Counted from the first letter of the stretch, positions 12,113 to 24,515 are shown. The stretch is 64,000 bases of DNA from Mimachlamys varia (GCA_947623455.1 OX392529.1:55385186-55449185); one strand, 5' to 3'. Translations and numbers: made by a program. Notes: a model not told the origin generated them from the sequence alone.

Positions 12113-12644
12113 AACAGGTAAAAAACCTAAGTTCAGCTTTGTAACCAGTCGGCCGATTTCGAAGTATTAATGCAGACATAACGAATCTGATAATGTCCTT
12201 TCTATTTGCACTACAGTTACTCTTAAAAAAAAAACTCTGGATCTTTCTCCGTGCTCATATTACATAACGGTATGGGGAAGACTTATATTTCAGTTCAGTA
12301 TTAATGATATATGCACCTATTGCGTTAATAGAAATGTTCATCTAAATGACCAACATACTGGAGTTGTTTTTTTCCTACCACCTCGCCCTGTTTGCGTCTG
12401 TCAGTCCGACAGCCCGTCTGTCGTTGGTGAAGTATCCATTAATAGCGGTATATAAGATGCTGATTACCGGGATAGATATATATATATAACAAATATAACA
12501 ATACGAATGCTGTGAAGTGAAACTTTGAAAAAAAATCATGGAACGTTAGATTTTGGTTAAAGTTTAGTAACGGCTCAGCCTTCATTAAGGTGGAGATGCA
12601 GGTATGAGACAAGTATTGGTTCTTTAACTCCTGAAGAGTTGTGT

Positions 12645-13157
12645 TTAATCGAATTGAAAACTGAGGATATGTATAACGTATAAGCTGTATACATAACATG
12701 TATCGACCCGGGGTGTCCAATAGTCGCCACTAAGTGACAACCCAGCACCAATTAAATTGGTCAGTGAACCGTGACGGAGGTTTTTGCACCCGTGAGGAAT
12801 AGCCACAGGGCAAGCTGTAATGACGCGAGCATCTGTATCTACATGTACATACGTGTATATTACATGGACGCCTTCAATACCGAAGATAAATGTCCAAGGT
12901 GAGGAGGCAACTTTAGTCCATGAAATGTTTTTAGAAGGCCTCAAATATTCTTGGACGAAAAACAAATTTAACTTAGGTCGCTCTATTCTTTCACTGTTGC
13001 AGAAAGAATATATGATTTTTTTTACAGATTGCATTGATACAGCACATAAACTTTCTTTGATTTCATATACTTTTTTAGAGAAAAATCTGGAATGGTGAGC
13101 AAGCAGCTCGTTTATGTGTTGTAAGTCCTGGAAAGGACTGGCAACAATTCGTTGCAT
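12645..13157. other. Overlapping open frames of uncertain status
   Basis: A 170-codon minus frame (start 13157) overlaps a 92-codon plus frame (12820-13098). The plus frame holds FNLGRSILSLLQKEYMIFFT and ends ...NLEW just before a donor-like G/GTGAGC at about 13094. I recognise neither. Part of the region (12735-12800) is a dispersed repeat also seen at 48758-48800, which argues against a conserved gene. Length and composition are within chance for AT-rich DNA. Confidence 0.2.
12735..12785. repeat. Dispersed repeat fragment
   Basis: Read inverted, GTCACGGTTCACTGACCAA, TTAATTG and TGCTGGG match 48756-48795. It is a piece of a dispersed family. Confidence 0.65.
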
Positions 13158-13159
13158 AT

Positions 13160-14470
13160 GATATGCATATTATGCAGTGTAAAAGACTCCACGTGTCCAC
13201 ATCACAAGTCTCAATTTAGTATGGATGTGACCTATTTTATGATATTTTAGCCCTTCCGGTTATTTTTTTCCTGTTACTACAGTTTACCATAGAACACACA
13301 TTTTATAGTATCATAGAAGTTTAAAAACTACAACCGTCATATGATAAATTGTGTAAAAAATACAGACCCATTTACAAAATGTAGTTATACCAGGGACGTA
13401 TATCTCCCATTTATACGCAACTAGATATATATATAAAAGCTTTATATATGTATGCCTCTGTTGAAACATATTATTTGATTGTATTTTTTTAACAAACGTA
13501 ATTTCACTACTCAAACCATTTACTCACACTTGAACATAGTATATCGGGAATCTTAATAGCATGGGGGAAAGGGAATTCAAGGTTCGAGTTGAGTCAATTT
13601 TATTTTATTTTATTCCGTATGCAACGGACAAGATTAACATATGTATACATATTAAATCTTATATCATTTTGCAAGATGGCGGAGACCGCATCCAACATAA
13701 TTCAAATAATATTTATAATACTCCTTGCTACGTCCATAGGTTAAGACTTTAGTAAGAGACGTATACGCTTTATCGTAAGAAAATTCGTATACAAATGAAT
13801 AACAAACAACATCTAAACATAATAATCAGTTTGAAAACAACCTTTATATAAACGTGAAATATCCATGTCGAAATTTAGAAAATTACATGTTCTTCAGAAC
13901 TGTTTGTAAACAGCAAGCTAACTAACTCACTACATCCCAATAATAGAAGAAAAGGACGAATGTATCATCCTCTTAGCCCGTATCATGAATTATGCATTTT
14001 ATACCTTAAAGTGTTTTTATGTTATTGTTTCAGAACAGCTCCGTCATTTTGAAAACCGATGGTCGACGATAAAAATATGATTTTATATATTTAACTCTTA
14101 ATTCTTAAAACACATGGCATATCAGAAAGAAATACAGTTTTTATATCTCTCTAATTGGATCGGAATTTAGGTTACATTCGTAAGGCTCTGTTCATCATGA
14201 TGACATGGACAACGGATTTCATTTTGAATTAAAATGACTACACCAACGAACTAAGAAAAAGGGACGTTTTTTAGAGTTTATAAGAAGCAAACTGAACAGC
14301 TGGTCAAACGTTTATAGATGATGTATATAATGCCCTAACTAATATTGCAGGCAATACGATTTGTCACCCCGTGAGTGATGGTTAATTATTGTATTGTAAA
14401 TCAAAGTCAATATGTACTTGTAGACGATTAATATAATGACGAAATATAAATTTTCGACGGTATTACATTT
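13160..14470. other. Noncoding AT-rich sequence
   Basis: One degenerate CCAGGGACGTATAT half-palindrome lies at 13391. Otherwise nothing is recognised. Confidence 0.5.
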
Positions 14471-14472
14471 AA

Positions 14473-14595
14473 AACCACAGGGGCATGGACATTTGTTACG
14501 ACTAGTTTTGAATATATTGGGGGGGGGGGGGGGGGGGGTATGGGTATATCCATTTTCGATATTATCGCCCCCCCCCCCCTCCAACCCATAGTCTT
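14473..14595. mobile_element. Degraded palindromic element with long G and C runs
   Basis: CACAGGGGCATGGACATTTG then TTACGACTAGTTTTG matches the left arm of the 46720 element. The interior is an uninterrupted run of about 20 G (14519-14538) and a run of about 12 C near 14569. TTAAAAC flanks both sides (14469 and 14596). Confidence 0.55.
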
Positions 14596-14997
14596 AAAAC
14601 ATGTACAGTGGAAGATCGACCCCACCTAATTTTCTCAAAAATAGTCGGTACTGTTAAAATGTATACAATTATTATGATATTAGTGTATAGGCATGCTTAT
14701 TTTTTCAAACAAAAACAACAGATTAAAATAAACCGTACTTCAACGTGTCTGATCAGATACGGATGCATGTATATCTGATGAGCAGGTCTTTACAGAGCTA
14801 AGAATGCCCAGAGGGTGACAAGTGAAGTACCGGTGAGGGGTGTGCGCCCCCACTGAGCTTAGACGGTCATGGTCATCGTAACTAACATACCCATCGATTC
14901 TCGTTACATATCCAGGTAAATCGGATATCAGACTGTCTCGATACGTTCGGTTTAGTATATGTTTATAAGCACGGGCTTAGATCTAAATATGTGGTTA

Positions 14998-15038
14998 AGC
15001 AGGGACGTATATGTGAGATATACGTCTCAGGTTTACGT
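14998..15038. mobile_element. Micro-palindrome, diverged copy
   Basis: CAGGGACGTATATGTGAGAT then ATACGTCTCAG is an imperfect hairpin of the family at 6674. The flanks GGTTAAG and GTTTACG are only weakly alike. Confidence 0.4.
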
Positions 15039-15130
15039 TAGCATAAAAGAGTTGGAAAGTTTTGTCTACTAGAAACATAGAACTATGATTATAAAGTAAA
15101 AGAAGATCATGCTAAGAGAAATAAAAGAGG

Positions 15131-15290
15131 CTGAGTATATATGGTGTCGTAGATCGTGAGTTTGAGGCACGGACGGGGCACGAGTCAAACATTGTCGACT
15201 CCTGCCCTATCCGGGCTTCGAACTCGCGAAATACGGCAACGAATCGCCTAGCCAGAAATACCTGCGGCCGCTACCACCGCCAATAAAAAG
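15131..15290 (-). mobile_element. Possible tRNA-derived SINE head (minus strand)
   Basis: On the minus strand a box A-like TGGCTAGGCGATTCG is followed about 35 bases later by a box B-like GAGTTCGAAGCCC. A GC-rich patch follows that has no obvious SINE tail. Weak. Confidence 0.3.
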
Positions 15291-15299
15291 ACGTTTCGA

Positions 15300-17595
15300 T
15301 GTCGCAGTGATGATCCTTGTGGCAAATCATCTGTTATAGATTATGTGAAAACCTGGGTATCAACAGTATGGATAAATGAATTGTCGATTTTTAAGACTAT
15401 CCGTCCCTTTATCAAGACACAAAAACACGTTATAGCACATTCACGGAATGTACATAAAATATAAAACAAAGTTACAATACGGGTACAAAAACAAAAGTAA
15501 CAAACACAAAACAATTTGGATTTTAAAGAAGAAATTATCTGAAGATCATGAATCCGATTGATATGGAACATATATAAGCATAGTTACACAGATATTATAA
15601 TCATAATTAAAGCGTAATTTCACATATTATATACGTTCCTGTCAGCACCAATCCACCCCTTCTTTATCAGACGCGTATTATACATAAAATATACAAATGA
15701 CCTCTGCACCTATAATGTCCTTTATATATACCAAAAAACCATAGGATTCGGACGCATAATGAGTATGTCAGTTATTTTTAGTGCAATATCCATCACACCA
15801 GAGACGTATACGTATAAAGCCATATATATGCATTCTTGATACTTTCCCCGTTTGATATCTGAATCATAGTTTTATCAGGGACGTATAGAGTGGTATAAAA
15901 TTTACGGACTCGCAAATATTAACGAAAGTATCATTCTCCCCAACATCTGATATATATATTCTTGCATTCGCCGATTTCGTGACAAAACCTATAAGTGTTT
16001 GTATGTGGGTGGGTGGGTCTATTTACATTTCAATGCAGTATGTACGGCATGCAGGATTAACATGATTCATACAATTCCTGTGTGCAAGATGTCGGAGAAC
16101 ACAATCAGAACAATATTCGCGCTGATTACATATAAACAATACACTCATTAACGAAGTTGATGACACAGATACTGAACACAGTATATGTAATTTAAATATA
16201 CATTATTCAATATGAAACATTTTAATTCAGTTAACCAGGGACGTATATACGTCCCTGAGTTAACAGAGGAACACACTGGTATACGGCTCTGATATATTAT
16301 ACTGTATTATTATTGAATAAAACTATTGTTAAACTAAACTAAATATAGCATACCCAAATAAGAGTTTTCAAAATTGTATCTAATCTCTTTGAAGAGACGA
16401 TGTTTACTACTGGCAAGTGTGGGTCCCTGTGCCTGAAACCACTACAGGTATTAATTTCGTAGACTTTACCTTCGAACTAACAATCGTCACAGGTAATAGG
16501 TTGACCACACGTTAAACCAATACAATAGGTAAGGCCAGATAAAAGAAAAAGGCCAGATGCTAGTGGAGATTAAGTCACTAGTGTTTGGAATAGTGAAATT
16601 AATGATGTCTGCGCTTATACACTTTTCAAAAAAGCTATACAATCTTTGATTCACAGAGGGGAATTACATGTCTATTAAATTAGTAATTATCATTCAGATA
16701 AATGAACACGTGTCTCATGAATTAGAACAATGGACATGATTTGTTGTGTAAGCATGTATTCCCGGTTTCAAAACCATTCATATAAATACGTATTTCAATT
16801 ACGAAACAATATCAACAAAGAGAATATTAAAGAATTATACCTGTTTGAGATTTAATTTGAAAATGATGTTTTGAAGAAAACATAAAATCTATTCAGATTT
16901 CACTTGCAGTATTTCAGTTGGATGTACTAATAAAGGAATAACATTCTTAACCAACATTTCCCCCCTTAAAGTATTGATATGTATTTACAATTTTCCCCAA
17001 CACAAGTTTCAGATTTTTCTTTTGGACGTTTTCTATTGTTTATTTTGAAAACCATAAACGTACAATATTTGGTTTATACGCTGTATTAATGTTTTCAACA
17101 CCAAGTTCAGATTTGAATTTAAGACTAAAAACAATAAAACTGCTCATGTTAACGAACGTTTGTTCAAGACCATTATAATGAAATGATATTTGGGAAAAGA
17201 TGAAATTAGGAATGAGGCCTAAGTAAGAACATCAAAAATTATTTTAAGCTTATTAATTCGTATAAAGGAATGTGTTTCGTATCTTTATCGTATATATTTA
17301 TTAATTAGGTGTTACAATGTACATGTGTTGTACTGTTGTAAGTAAACGTAATTAGAAATATAATTCTGTATGAAAACCGAAAACCAGTAATCACAAAATA
17401 TCGTTGAAAACCATTGTTTAAAATTTCATTTTATTGCTGGCGGGGACAGTGTTGCCTATAAGTACATCCCCCACTGTGCAAATAACACGCGACCGTTGTA
17501 TATCAGAGTTAGGGTCAGAGACCAACACGCTTCCGTGAGCAAGTACATTTATTTAAGTCCGTTATCGGGCGCATTATCTGCGCTATAACCAAAAA
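15300..17595. other. Noncoding AT-rich sequence within the 12 kb insertion
   Basis: The micro-palindrome at 16229-16264 and two degenerate half-sites (CCAGAGACGTATACG at 15797, TCAGGGACGTATAGAG at 15876) are the only structures noted. Confidence 0.5.
16229..16264. mobile_element. Micro-palindrome with flanking direct repeats (copy 2)
   Basis: The same 22-bp palindrome as at 6682-6703, core AGGGACGTATATACGTCCCT. Here it is flanked by AGTTAAC at 16229-16235 and 16258-16264. Confidence 0.65.
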
Positions 17596-17602
17596 ATTTG
17601 TG

Positions 17603-17768
17603 TGCGTTTGCGTTACGTTTCCGTTGCGTTTCCGTTGCGTTTCCGTTACGTTTCCGTTGCGTTTTCGTTCCGTTCACGTTCAGTTTCCGTTACGTTTCCG
17701 TTCAGTTTGCGTTACGTTTCCGTTACATTTCCGTTGCGTTTGCGTTCCGTTTCCGTTGCGTTGCCGTT
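17603..17768. repeat. 11-bp-unit tandem array (right subterminal array)
   Basis: Copies of CCGTTGCGTTT with CCGTTACGTTT and CAGTTTCCGTT variants. It has the same strand as the left array, although the terminal repeats outside them are inverted. The open frames across it are artefacts. Confidence 0.95.
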
Positions 17769-17777
17769 AAAACGGAC

Positions 17778-17799
17778 AAGAAAAACGGTCCAGGGTCTG
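17778..17799. repeat. Right terminal inverted repeat of the 12 kb insertion
   Basis: AAGAAAAACGGTCCAGGGTC then TG, the exact inverse of 5766-5787, followed by TA at 17800-17801. Confidence 0.9.
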
Positions 17800-17801
17800 T
17801 A

Positions 17802-18712
17802 CCAGGTCATAACGACCACCATATATATGGCAACCACCAGGTCATAACAACCATTACAGTACATGACAACCACCAAGTCTTAACTACCATTATACCTACG
17901 GTAACCACCAGGTCTTATCAACCATTATATCTATGACAACTGCCAGGTCATGACAACCATTATATCTATGGCAACCACCAGGTCATAACAACCATCATAT
18001 CTATGACAACCACAAGGTCATAACTACCATTATATCTATGGTAACCAACAAGTCATAACCATCATCATATCTATGGCAACCACCAGATCATAACAACCAT
18101 TATATCTATGGCAACCACCAAGTCATAACTACCATTATATCTTTAGCAACCACCAGGTTATAACAACCATTGTATCTACGGTTACCACCAGGTCATAACA
18201 ACCATTATATATATGTGACCACCAGGTCATAACTACCATCATATCTATGTAATCACCAGGTCATAACAACCATCATATCTATGACAACAACCGGGTCATA
18301 ACAACCATTATATCTATGGCAACCACCAGGTCATAACGACCACCATATATATGGCAACCACCAGGTCATAACAACCATTATAGTACATGACAACCACCAA
18401 GTCTTAACTACCATTATACCTACGGTAACCACCAGGTCTTATCAACCATTATATCTATGGCAACCACCAGGTCATAACAACCATTGTATCTATAGCAACC
18501 ACCAGGTCATAACTACCATCATATCTATGGCAACCACCAGGTCATACCAACCATTATATTTGACAACCACAAGGTCATAACAACCATTATATCTATGACA
18601 ACCAACAGTTCATAACAACCATCATATCTATGGCAACTACCAGGTCATAACTACCATCATATCTATGGTAACCACCAGGTCATAACAACCATTATATCTA
18701 TTTAACATCTTA
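17802..18712. repeat. Minisatellite array, 35-bp unit (right part)
   Basis: Continuation of the array at 3053-5763, about 26 copies. It contains a higher-order duplication: about 130 bp at 17802-17937 recurs at 18326-18461, and the 74 bases before the insertion (5690-5763) recur at 18250-18323. Confidence 0.96.
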
Positions 18713-20284
18713 TTATATCAAGCAATATTTCTAAAGCAACCACTAGCCGCCATACTGTAGCAGACACATATCTTTAGCATCGATCAATTCATATCAACCA
18801 ATATATCTATGGCAACTATCTTTATATTTGGTATTCAATTATTATATTCATACATAATCATATCTTACTTATATATCAATTACTCAGATATACATATGAT
18901 ACAGTTAAAATAGCCCTTTTCCCTTACAAGCTATATTGATCCTTGTGAGAATGAGCTTTTATGTATTTTACTGCCTTTATAAGTGAACTAGTCAGTATAA
19001 ATACAGCGATGCTTTGAAGCAATTGCTTCGAGCAACTCTGCATATCAATGCATCAACGACTGGTCGCGCCCCATCTCCGTGATCATTCCGTATCACATAT
19101 TTGTTTAAACACATCAATGTCCTGTAAAAGAGGCAGTTTTTAATAAGGCTTCTATGCTTCTCTTCTGAACAAAAATGGCTGATCATTGATAGTAATTGTT
19201 ACTGGGTAAATATATCTGGAAAACAAGTATGGGAAAAAAAAAATGTCGGATGTGTTCTTTGATCCCTAGCCATGAAGATGGTTCTAAGGCTCTACTTTTC
19301 CTGTGTCGGTAAAAACACCCTTCCAGGATGTCAAAATGTTTTGAAGGCACTCGTAGCCTTTGGTAGATCTGCTCCTTGCTACCCCAAAATTTGGTCTGCA
19401 ACTTATATTCAATTTTGCAAGAGTACAACCTTTTCAAATGATTTTATAATTGTTAGCGCATTTTTTTTCCTCACTAATATTCAAAGACATTCCGAAAATT
19501 CGGTAAATCTGATTTTTATGGGAAATATTTTACAATCTTTACAAATGCAAAAGAAATGAGATTCACATTTGATGGCAATTTTGCAATTTCTCTTTCAAAT
19601 CAGTATATAAATTTATCTTTTATATATCAATAGGAATTAATAACAACATCCGGAAATTAGAGAAAATAATAATTATTATATTTCCTTTGATAAAATAAGA
19701 ATAATAATGCAAAAAATAAAACATCTTCATAACAACTTCCGCAATAAAATCAATGTGAATGTCATAAAGATATTGTACCAGTCTTTGTGCTGGATTTTGA
19801 TTGTAAAACTAAGCACTGCATCATTAAAACGTTTGATAACATAAAGCCCTACTTAAGGTAATTCTACTTTGTTAGATGTTCATTATTTGAATAAAACAAT
19901 TACATTTGGCTGTCGGGGAAACTGATCTGAGGTATAATAGTTTTTATGAGGCTGGGATGGTTTATGTAAGTAATGGATCATAAATTTTGACATTTTTATG
20001 AAAACTCTGATATTTTTATATCTATTAAGACTACATCATTGTTTCATGTTGGGTTCAAGGTTGTCTGTTATATAATCTAATTGTATCAAATCAGTCCTCG
20101 GTATTTTGATGTCTTAAGCAGGAAAATTCTGACTAATTGTACTCTATATACATACATGTAGATTATACTATATATCTATTACATGATTTATGACAGCCTT
20201 TTCTATAATCTTAATTGAAAACTTTCATTATTTCGCTTTTAATTTCAGGACAGAATACTGAGGCAATGAAGATCAGGATAACAC
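18713..20284. other. Noncoding AT-rich sequence, nothing recognised
   Basis: A pair of overlapping frames at 19183-19559 (84 and 95 codons, opposite strands) carries no recognisable motif. Confidence 0.5.
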
Positions 20285-20635
20285 AGTTCATTGTACCAAT
20301 GAACTTGTTTTGACCTCCAGTGACCCTGATGGATCCAGAATCTGTTTTGACCTTGAACAATCCAGAACCTGCGTTGACCTCCAGTGACCTTGAACAATTC
20401 AAACCTGTGTTGACTTCCAGTGACGCTGATCAATCCAGAACCTGTGTTGACCTCTAATGACCTTTAACACTCTAGACCCCGTGTTGGCCTCCAGTGACCC
20501 TGATCGATCCAGAACCCGTGTTGGCCTCCAGTGACCCTGATAGATCCAGAACCTGTGTTGACCTCCAGTGACCTTGAACAATCCAGAACCTGTGTTGACC
20601 TCCAATGACCCTACCTTATCTACCACTTTAATCTG
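20285..20635. repeat. Minisatellite, 37-bp unit, about 9 copies
   Basis: The unit reads ATCCAGAACCTGTGTTGACC then TCCAGTGACCTTGAACA, with exact 37-bp spacing at 20507, 20544 and 20581. The minus-strand frames over it are repeat artefacts. Confidence 0.95.
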
Positions 20636-20983
20636 GCCCTATGCCACCCGACTAATACCTCCCTATGTGTGTAAACTTGCATGTGTGCTGGAGGTTTATT
20701 GTGTTCTGTTGGTAGTGGGACTATGCTTTCAACAGTAATTTTTATATAAATAGTGCCATCTCACTTGAATGCAATATCCAGTTATATTTCCAGACAATTT
20801 TATCTTTCACCTGGATATTGGGATTGCTTAGACTTGTGTGGGTGGGAACGAAACATTTTCTCTGAATAATCCATACAAACGAGGACTTTGGGAATCAGGC
20901 CTGATCAGTTGCCTGCATGGACGGCTGCAGATTGTTAACTACTCGACCAATTTGCCCATAACTATAAATGAAGATAAGTCTTG

Positions 20984-21257
20984 GGTCTGTATTCATGAAG
21001 TCATTCCCATGCTCAAACATGGTTTTTTGCTCAAATCCACTTTCCTGTAAGTTGATTGCCTAAGTTATGTCAAAAGATCAAAAAGTGAAATGTAAAAAGC
21101 AAATAGAGTATTTGGCTTTAAGTTTCTTCAATTTGTTTACAAATTTATGGTAAAATTATATTTCTTTTTAATTATTTTAAAAATACGAAACAAGAAGGAG
21201 ACTTGAGCACAAAATCCATGTTTGAGCATGAGAACATGCAGTTTCATAGATAACCCT
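20984..21257. mobile_element. Palindromic MITE of the GCCCGTATTCATGAAAC family (old copy)
   Basis: The left arm GTCTGTATTCATGAAG, CCCATGCTCAAACATGG and TTGCTCAAATCC is mirrored at 21200-21250 (GACTTGAGCACAAAATCCAT, GTTTGAGCATGAGAAC). The outer flanks are CTTGG and CCTGG. It is more diverged than the copies at 54434 and 56202. Confidence 0.75.
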
Positions 21258-21259
21258 GG

Positions 21260-22440
21260 TAATCGGATTTCAGGATCATTGAACTTCCTGAACTGACAAC
21301 TAGAAATTGTACTCAATATTGCATGGCATTGAAACTGATATTTACCAATTTAATGTCTGGCAGTATCTCTAGCTGTGCGGAATATCTTTCTTGGACATGT
21401 ACTTCAATTTAAATTTATATAATACTGCATCAGTTTCCTCTTGTAATTATCTTTCCAATTCTTATTTTAAATTGGACATTTAATCGTTATATACTATCTT
21501 GTCACTCATCCTGTCAAACCTATGCACAATAAATATATAATCTTTCTTCTGTTTCTTGATATTGCGTAATCTATAAATACCAACGTTGGTCTTAGACTTA
21601 ACACTAGCTTAATTTGCTGATACAATGCATTCCTCTTTATATCATGTTGCATTTGTCAGAAAAAAACATGATATTAACAGGTTATGTGACAATCCAACCT
21701 AACTAAAACTAAAAGTAGGCTATTCAATGTACATTTATTTGGTTTGGTTTAAACATGATATAAATAGGAATGTGATATTAAAAGGAGTTACATTAAGTGG
21801 AATCCACTTTAATCTAACTACCTGTATACAATATCAAAGCAAACACAGGGATCTTATCTTTCCCATTCTTGCTTAAGGACTCACACAACTAAATAATTTA
21901 CTATATGTTATTACTAAGCTTTAGAGCTAATAACTTTAATATTTGAAGTTCAACACTAGTGACAACTGCCTGGAGTCACAGATACATACATGGCAAAGAC
22001 TTTAAATGACATTTTATCAGAAGTTTCATGGCATTTTAGCTCGCTACGGGCGTCTGCTTCGGACAACTGGAAATTTACATATCAAACCAGTGAAATGGGA
22101 CGGGAACACCCTCTGACTTTTGACCCCATATCAATCCGCCATCACATATCAAAATCTACCATAAGTATACATTTTTGTAAAGTTAAATATCTATAGATTT
22201 CATTCAATGCAAAATATGTCAACAATTACCTATTTAGATTATTCAGAATCACTGTACTTAGCCGGACCAAATTTTCGGTAGGGACTACAAACGTATGAAA
22301 CACTTCGTGATAGGCTGATTTAGTTGTGTGAGTCCTTAACATCTTTCTCCTTCCTTTAATTATGTCTCCCTTGACACAACCACACCTCACTAGGAAGACT
22401 ATGGGTTATGTCCCCTGGCCAAGACATACCAGAGCCTCTG
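21260..22440. other. Noncoding AT-rich sequence, nothing recognised
   Basis: No frame above 70 codons and no hairpin or tandem structure noted. Confidence 0.5.
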
Positions 22441-22454
22441 ACAATGGTAGCTAA

Positions 22455-22722
22455 CTATACTCCCTGCTATAATGTGACCGGGTGGGGTGTTCTGCTGTGT
22501 GCCTTCGACAGTTTACTACATTGTGGTATGTAGTCCTTCAAATCGGCAAAAGATCTGGACTATCGCAAGAAGGCTTACACGAACATATCGAACATATCGC
22601 AGCCTCCCAAATACACCCACATTCAACACAAGCTTCCACATCACATACATCGGGAGGCCGTCCTTAAATGACCCTAGCTGTTAGTAGGATATAAAAACAA
22701 TAAAACCAAACCAAACCAAAAA
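22455..22722 (+). mobile_element. SINE-like element with CTTAAATGACCC...AATAAAACC tail
   Basis: A GC-richer block beginning near GTGACCGGGTGGGGTGTTC. It ends CCTTAAATGACCCTAGCTG, TTAGTAGGATATAAAAACAA and then a TAAAACCAAACCAAACC simple tail. The CTTAAATGA-CC--GCTGTTA-TAGGATGT end is shared with the SINEs at 33886 and 37036. The tRNA promoter of the head is not clear in this copy. Confidence 0.65.
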
Positions 22723-22724
22723 AC

Positions 22725-24235
22725 TAAACATACTTACAGAAATCAGAACATCCGAAACTTGTAAAGGCACGTTTTTCTTTCCTTCGGTTAATATTTAACC
22801 CTGTTCCAATGTAAATTCTCAGATGCGATTCATCCTACATGTTTCTTTCTTCATTGTACTATCAGTAATTTAGAATTTTTTGGACTAAGATGTGTAATTC
22901 TTAAAGAATTTCTCCATATTTGACAAACAAAAATAATGTCCAAGGAATCGTCAGAGTCCTTTAAAGGCTATTGTACCATTCTCGTACTCTGTTTTGCAAC
23001 TTGTACAAATCTGGAGACAAGGCCACACAAAATGTAAAGTGTACAACATTTTAAGCTATCACCAGTTCTAGAATTCTTCCCCAATCATTATTACTGGATA
23101 CAGGACTTTAATGAGCATAGTATTTGATTAGTTAGAGCATGAGAAAGGTTTCATGAATAAGGGCCCAGATCAACTCTCTGGAGAAATTCCAGTGTCCAGC
23201 CACCCACCATTTTTTTTTATCTTCATTTATTCTTAAATAGATCTATTTCCTTCTTTTCTCTTTATTCCTTGATTTGCTCTTACTTACATGAAATTTGAAT
23301 AATCTTTTTAAGATCAATAACAGTAACTACATTTAATTGTCAGGGAAAAAAATGTCTGCCTGTCAGTTAATTTGTTGTTCTGATTATCCCAAATCATAAG
23401 AGCACATTTAGGGGACCAAGTGATACTTTCATATGAAATTTAAGAAAGATCCATCCATTATTATTTCTCAAGACATGGCGATTTCAAGAATTGCTTAAAG
23501 ACTGAAAATAGACGAGTGAGTTTGCAGATGGAAAACCGGGCCACGGACCATGGATCATGGATGCATCAGGTCATCCAATGATAGTGAGCTAAAAATCAAC
23601 TTTTAAACTTTAATGGGAAGAGAAATTTCAAATATTTTGGTCTTGACTCATTTTTTCAGAAAACAGAATAAACACAGTAACTGTAAGGAGATACATCATC
23701 ACTATGAACAAAGTAGATGTTTATTTTTCCACATCTGCAATATTCATCAACCAGAACATGCCAGTTCTAGCTCCATCGTTTTCACCGGTGCATTATTTGC
23801 ACCAAGTGCCCACGAATGCTAAAGCATTGTTGCATATTTGCTTAGGAACCAACACTGTTAATGACTTATCCAGATCTGAAAATATCTGAAACCCTAATGG
23901 TTTGATGATACAGATAGTCTTCTCGCGTGTATCGCGCCGTTTCATCTTTCTGGGCTAATGAGCAAGAAAAACAGGAGAGCATGTATGTATCGTATGTTTG
24001 TTTGAAAGGTTTCGTAATTTATGATACTATGAACTCACAACAGCAAAAGTAAACATTATTGATTATGCAGATACGAGGTTCCGATGAAGGAAATGTATAT
24101 TTATTTGAAATTACTGTAAACAAGCAACATGAAATATTATTCAAGGGAAGCAGACTGTATGATAAACAGAATTATTTCTCGCAGACTTTCTACAAGAAGT
24201 GAAAGATATATAGCGACAATGCCTCTGTGAATATT
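22725..24235. other. Noncoding AT-rich sequence with one solitary MITE arm
   Basis: GAGCATGAGAAAGGTTTCAT then GAATAAGGGCCCAGA at 23137-23171 is a lone right arm of the GCCCGTATTCATG family. Nothing else is recognised. Confidence 0.55.
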
Positions 24236-24244
24236 AATACAATG

Positions 24245-24515
24245 TTTTATAAAATAAGGCAAAGTTCCAATGTCTAGATAAATAAGGTTCCAATATCTAG
24301 ACAAAAACAAGGTTCCAATGTATAGACAAACGTGGTTCCAATATCTCCACAAAATAAGGTTACATTGATAGTTCCAATATCTAGATGAAATAAGTTTCCA
24401 ATGTCTAGACAAAAATAAGGTTCACATGTCTAGACAAAATAAAGTTCCAATGTTTAGACAAAATAAAGTTCCAATGTCTAGACAAATAAGGTTCCAATGT
24501 CTAGACAAATATGGT
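24245..24515. repeat. Tandem repeat A: AAGGTTCCAATGTCTAGACAAAAT, about 11 copies
   Basis: The unit is 20-24 bp and variable (GGTTCCAATGTCTAGACAAA). It is the first segment of a 2.5 kb continuous satellite tract. Confidence 0.9.

Larger units (their letters stand above)
5766..17799. mobile_element. 12.0 kb insertion bounded by 22-bp inverted repeats and TA, inside a minisatellite
   Basis: Seen: the left edge reads GGCAAC-TA-CAGACCCTGGACCGTTTTTC (then TT). The right edge is the exact inverse of those 22 bases followed by TA-CCAGGTCATAAC. The minisatellite unit continues across the block in register. A second copy of the flanks, joined without the block, is present at 18250-18460. No transposase-like frame is recognised inside, so it would be non-autonomous or decayed. 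It contains two 11-bp-unit arrays near its ends, a retroelement ORF fragment, a 38-bp minisatellite and small palindromes. TA target duplication and CAG termini are compatible with the Tc1/mariner-like group, but that is only a suggestion. A cut-and-paste event of this size without recognised coding capacity is odd. It may have grown by later internal insertions. Confidence 0.75.

Noticed and set aside
12645..13157. 170-codon minus frame as a protein-coding gene
   Set aside because: No motif recognised. It overlaps a dispersed repeat and an equally good plus frame. Kept only as a low-confidence note.
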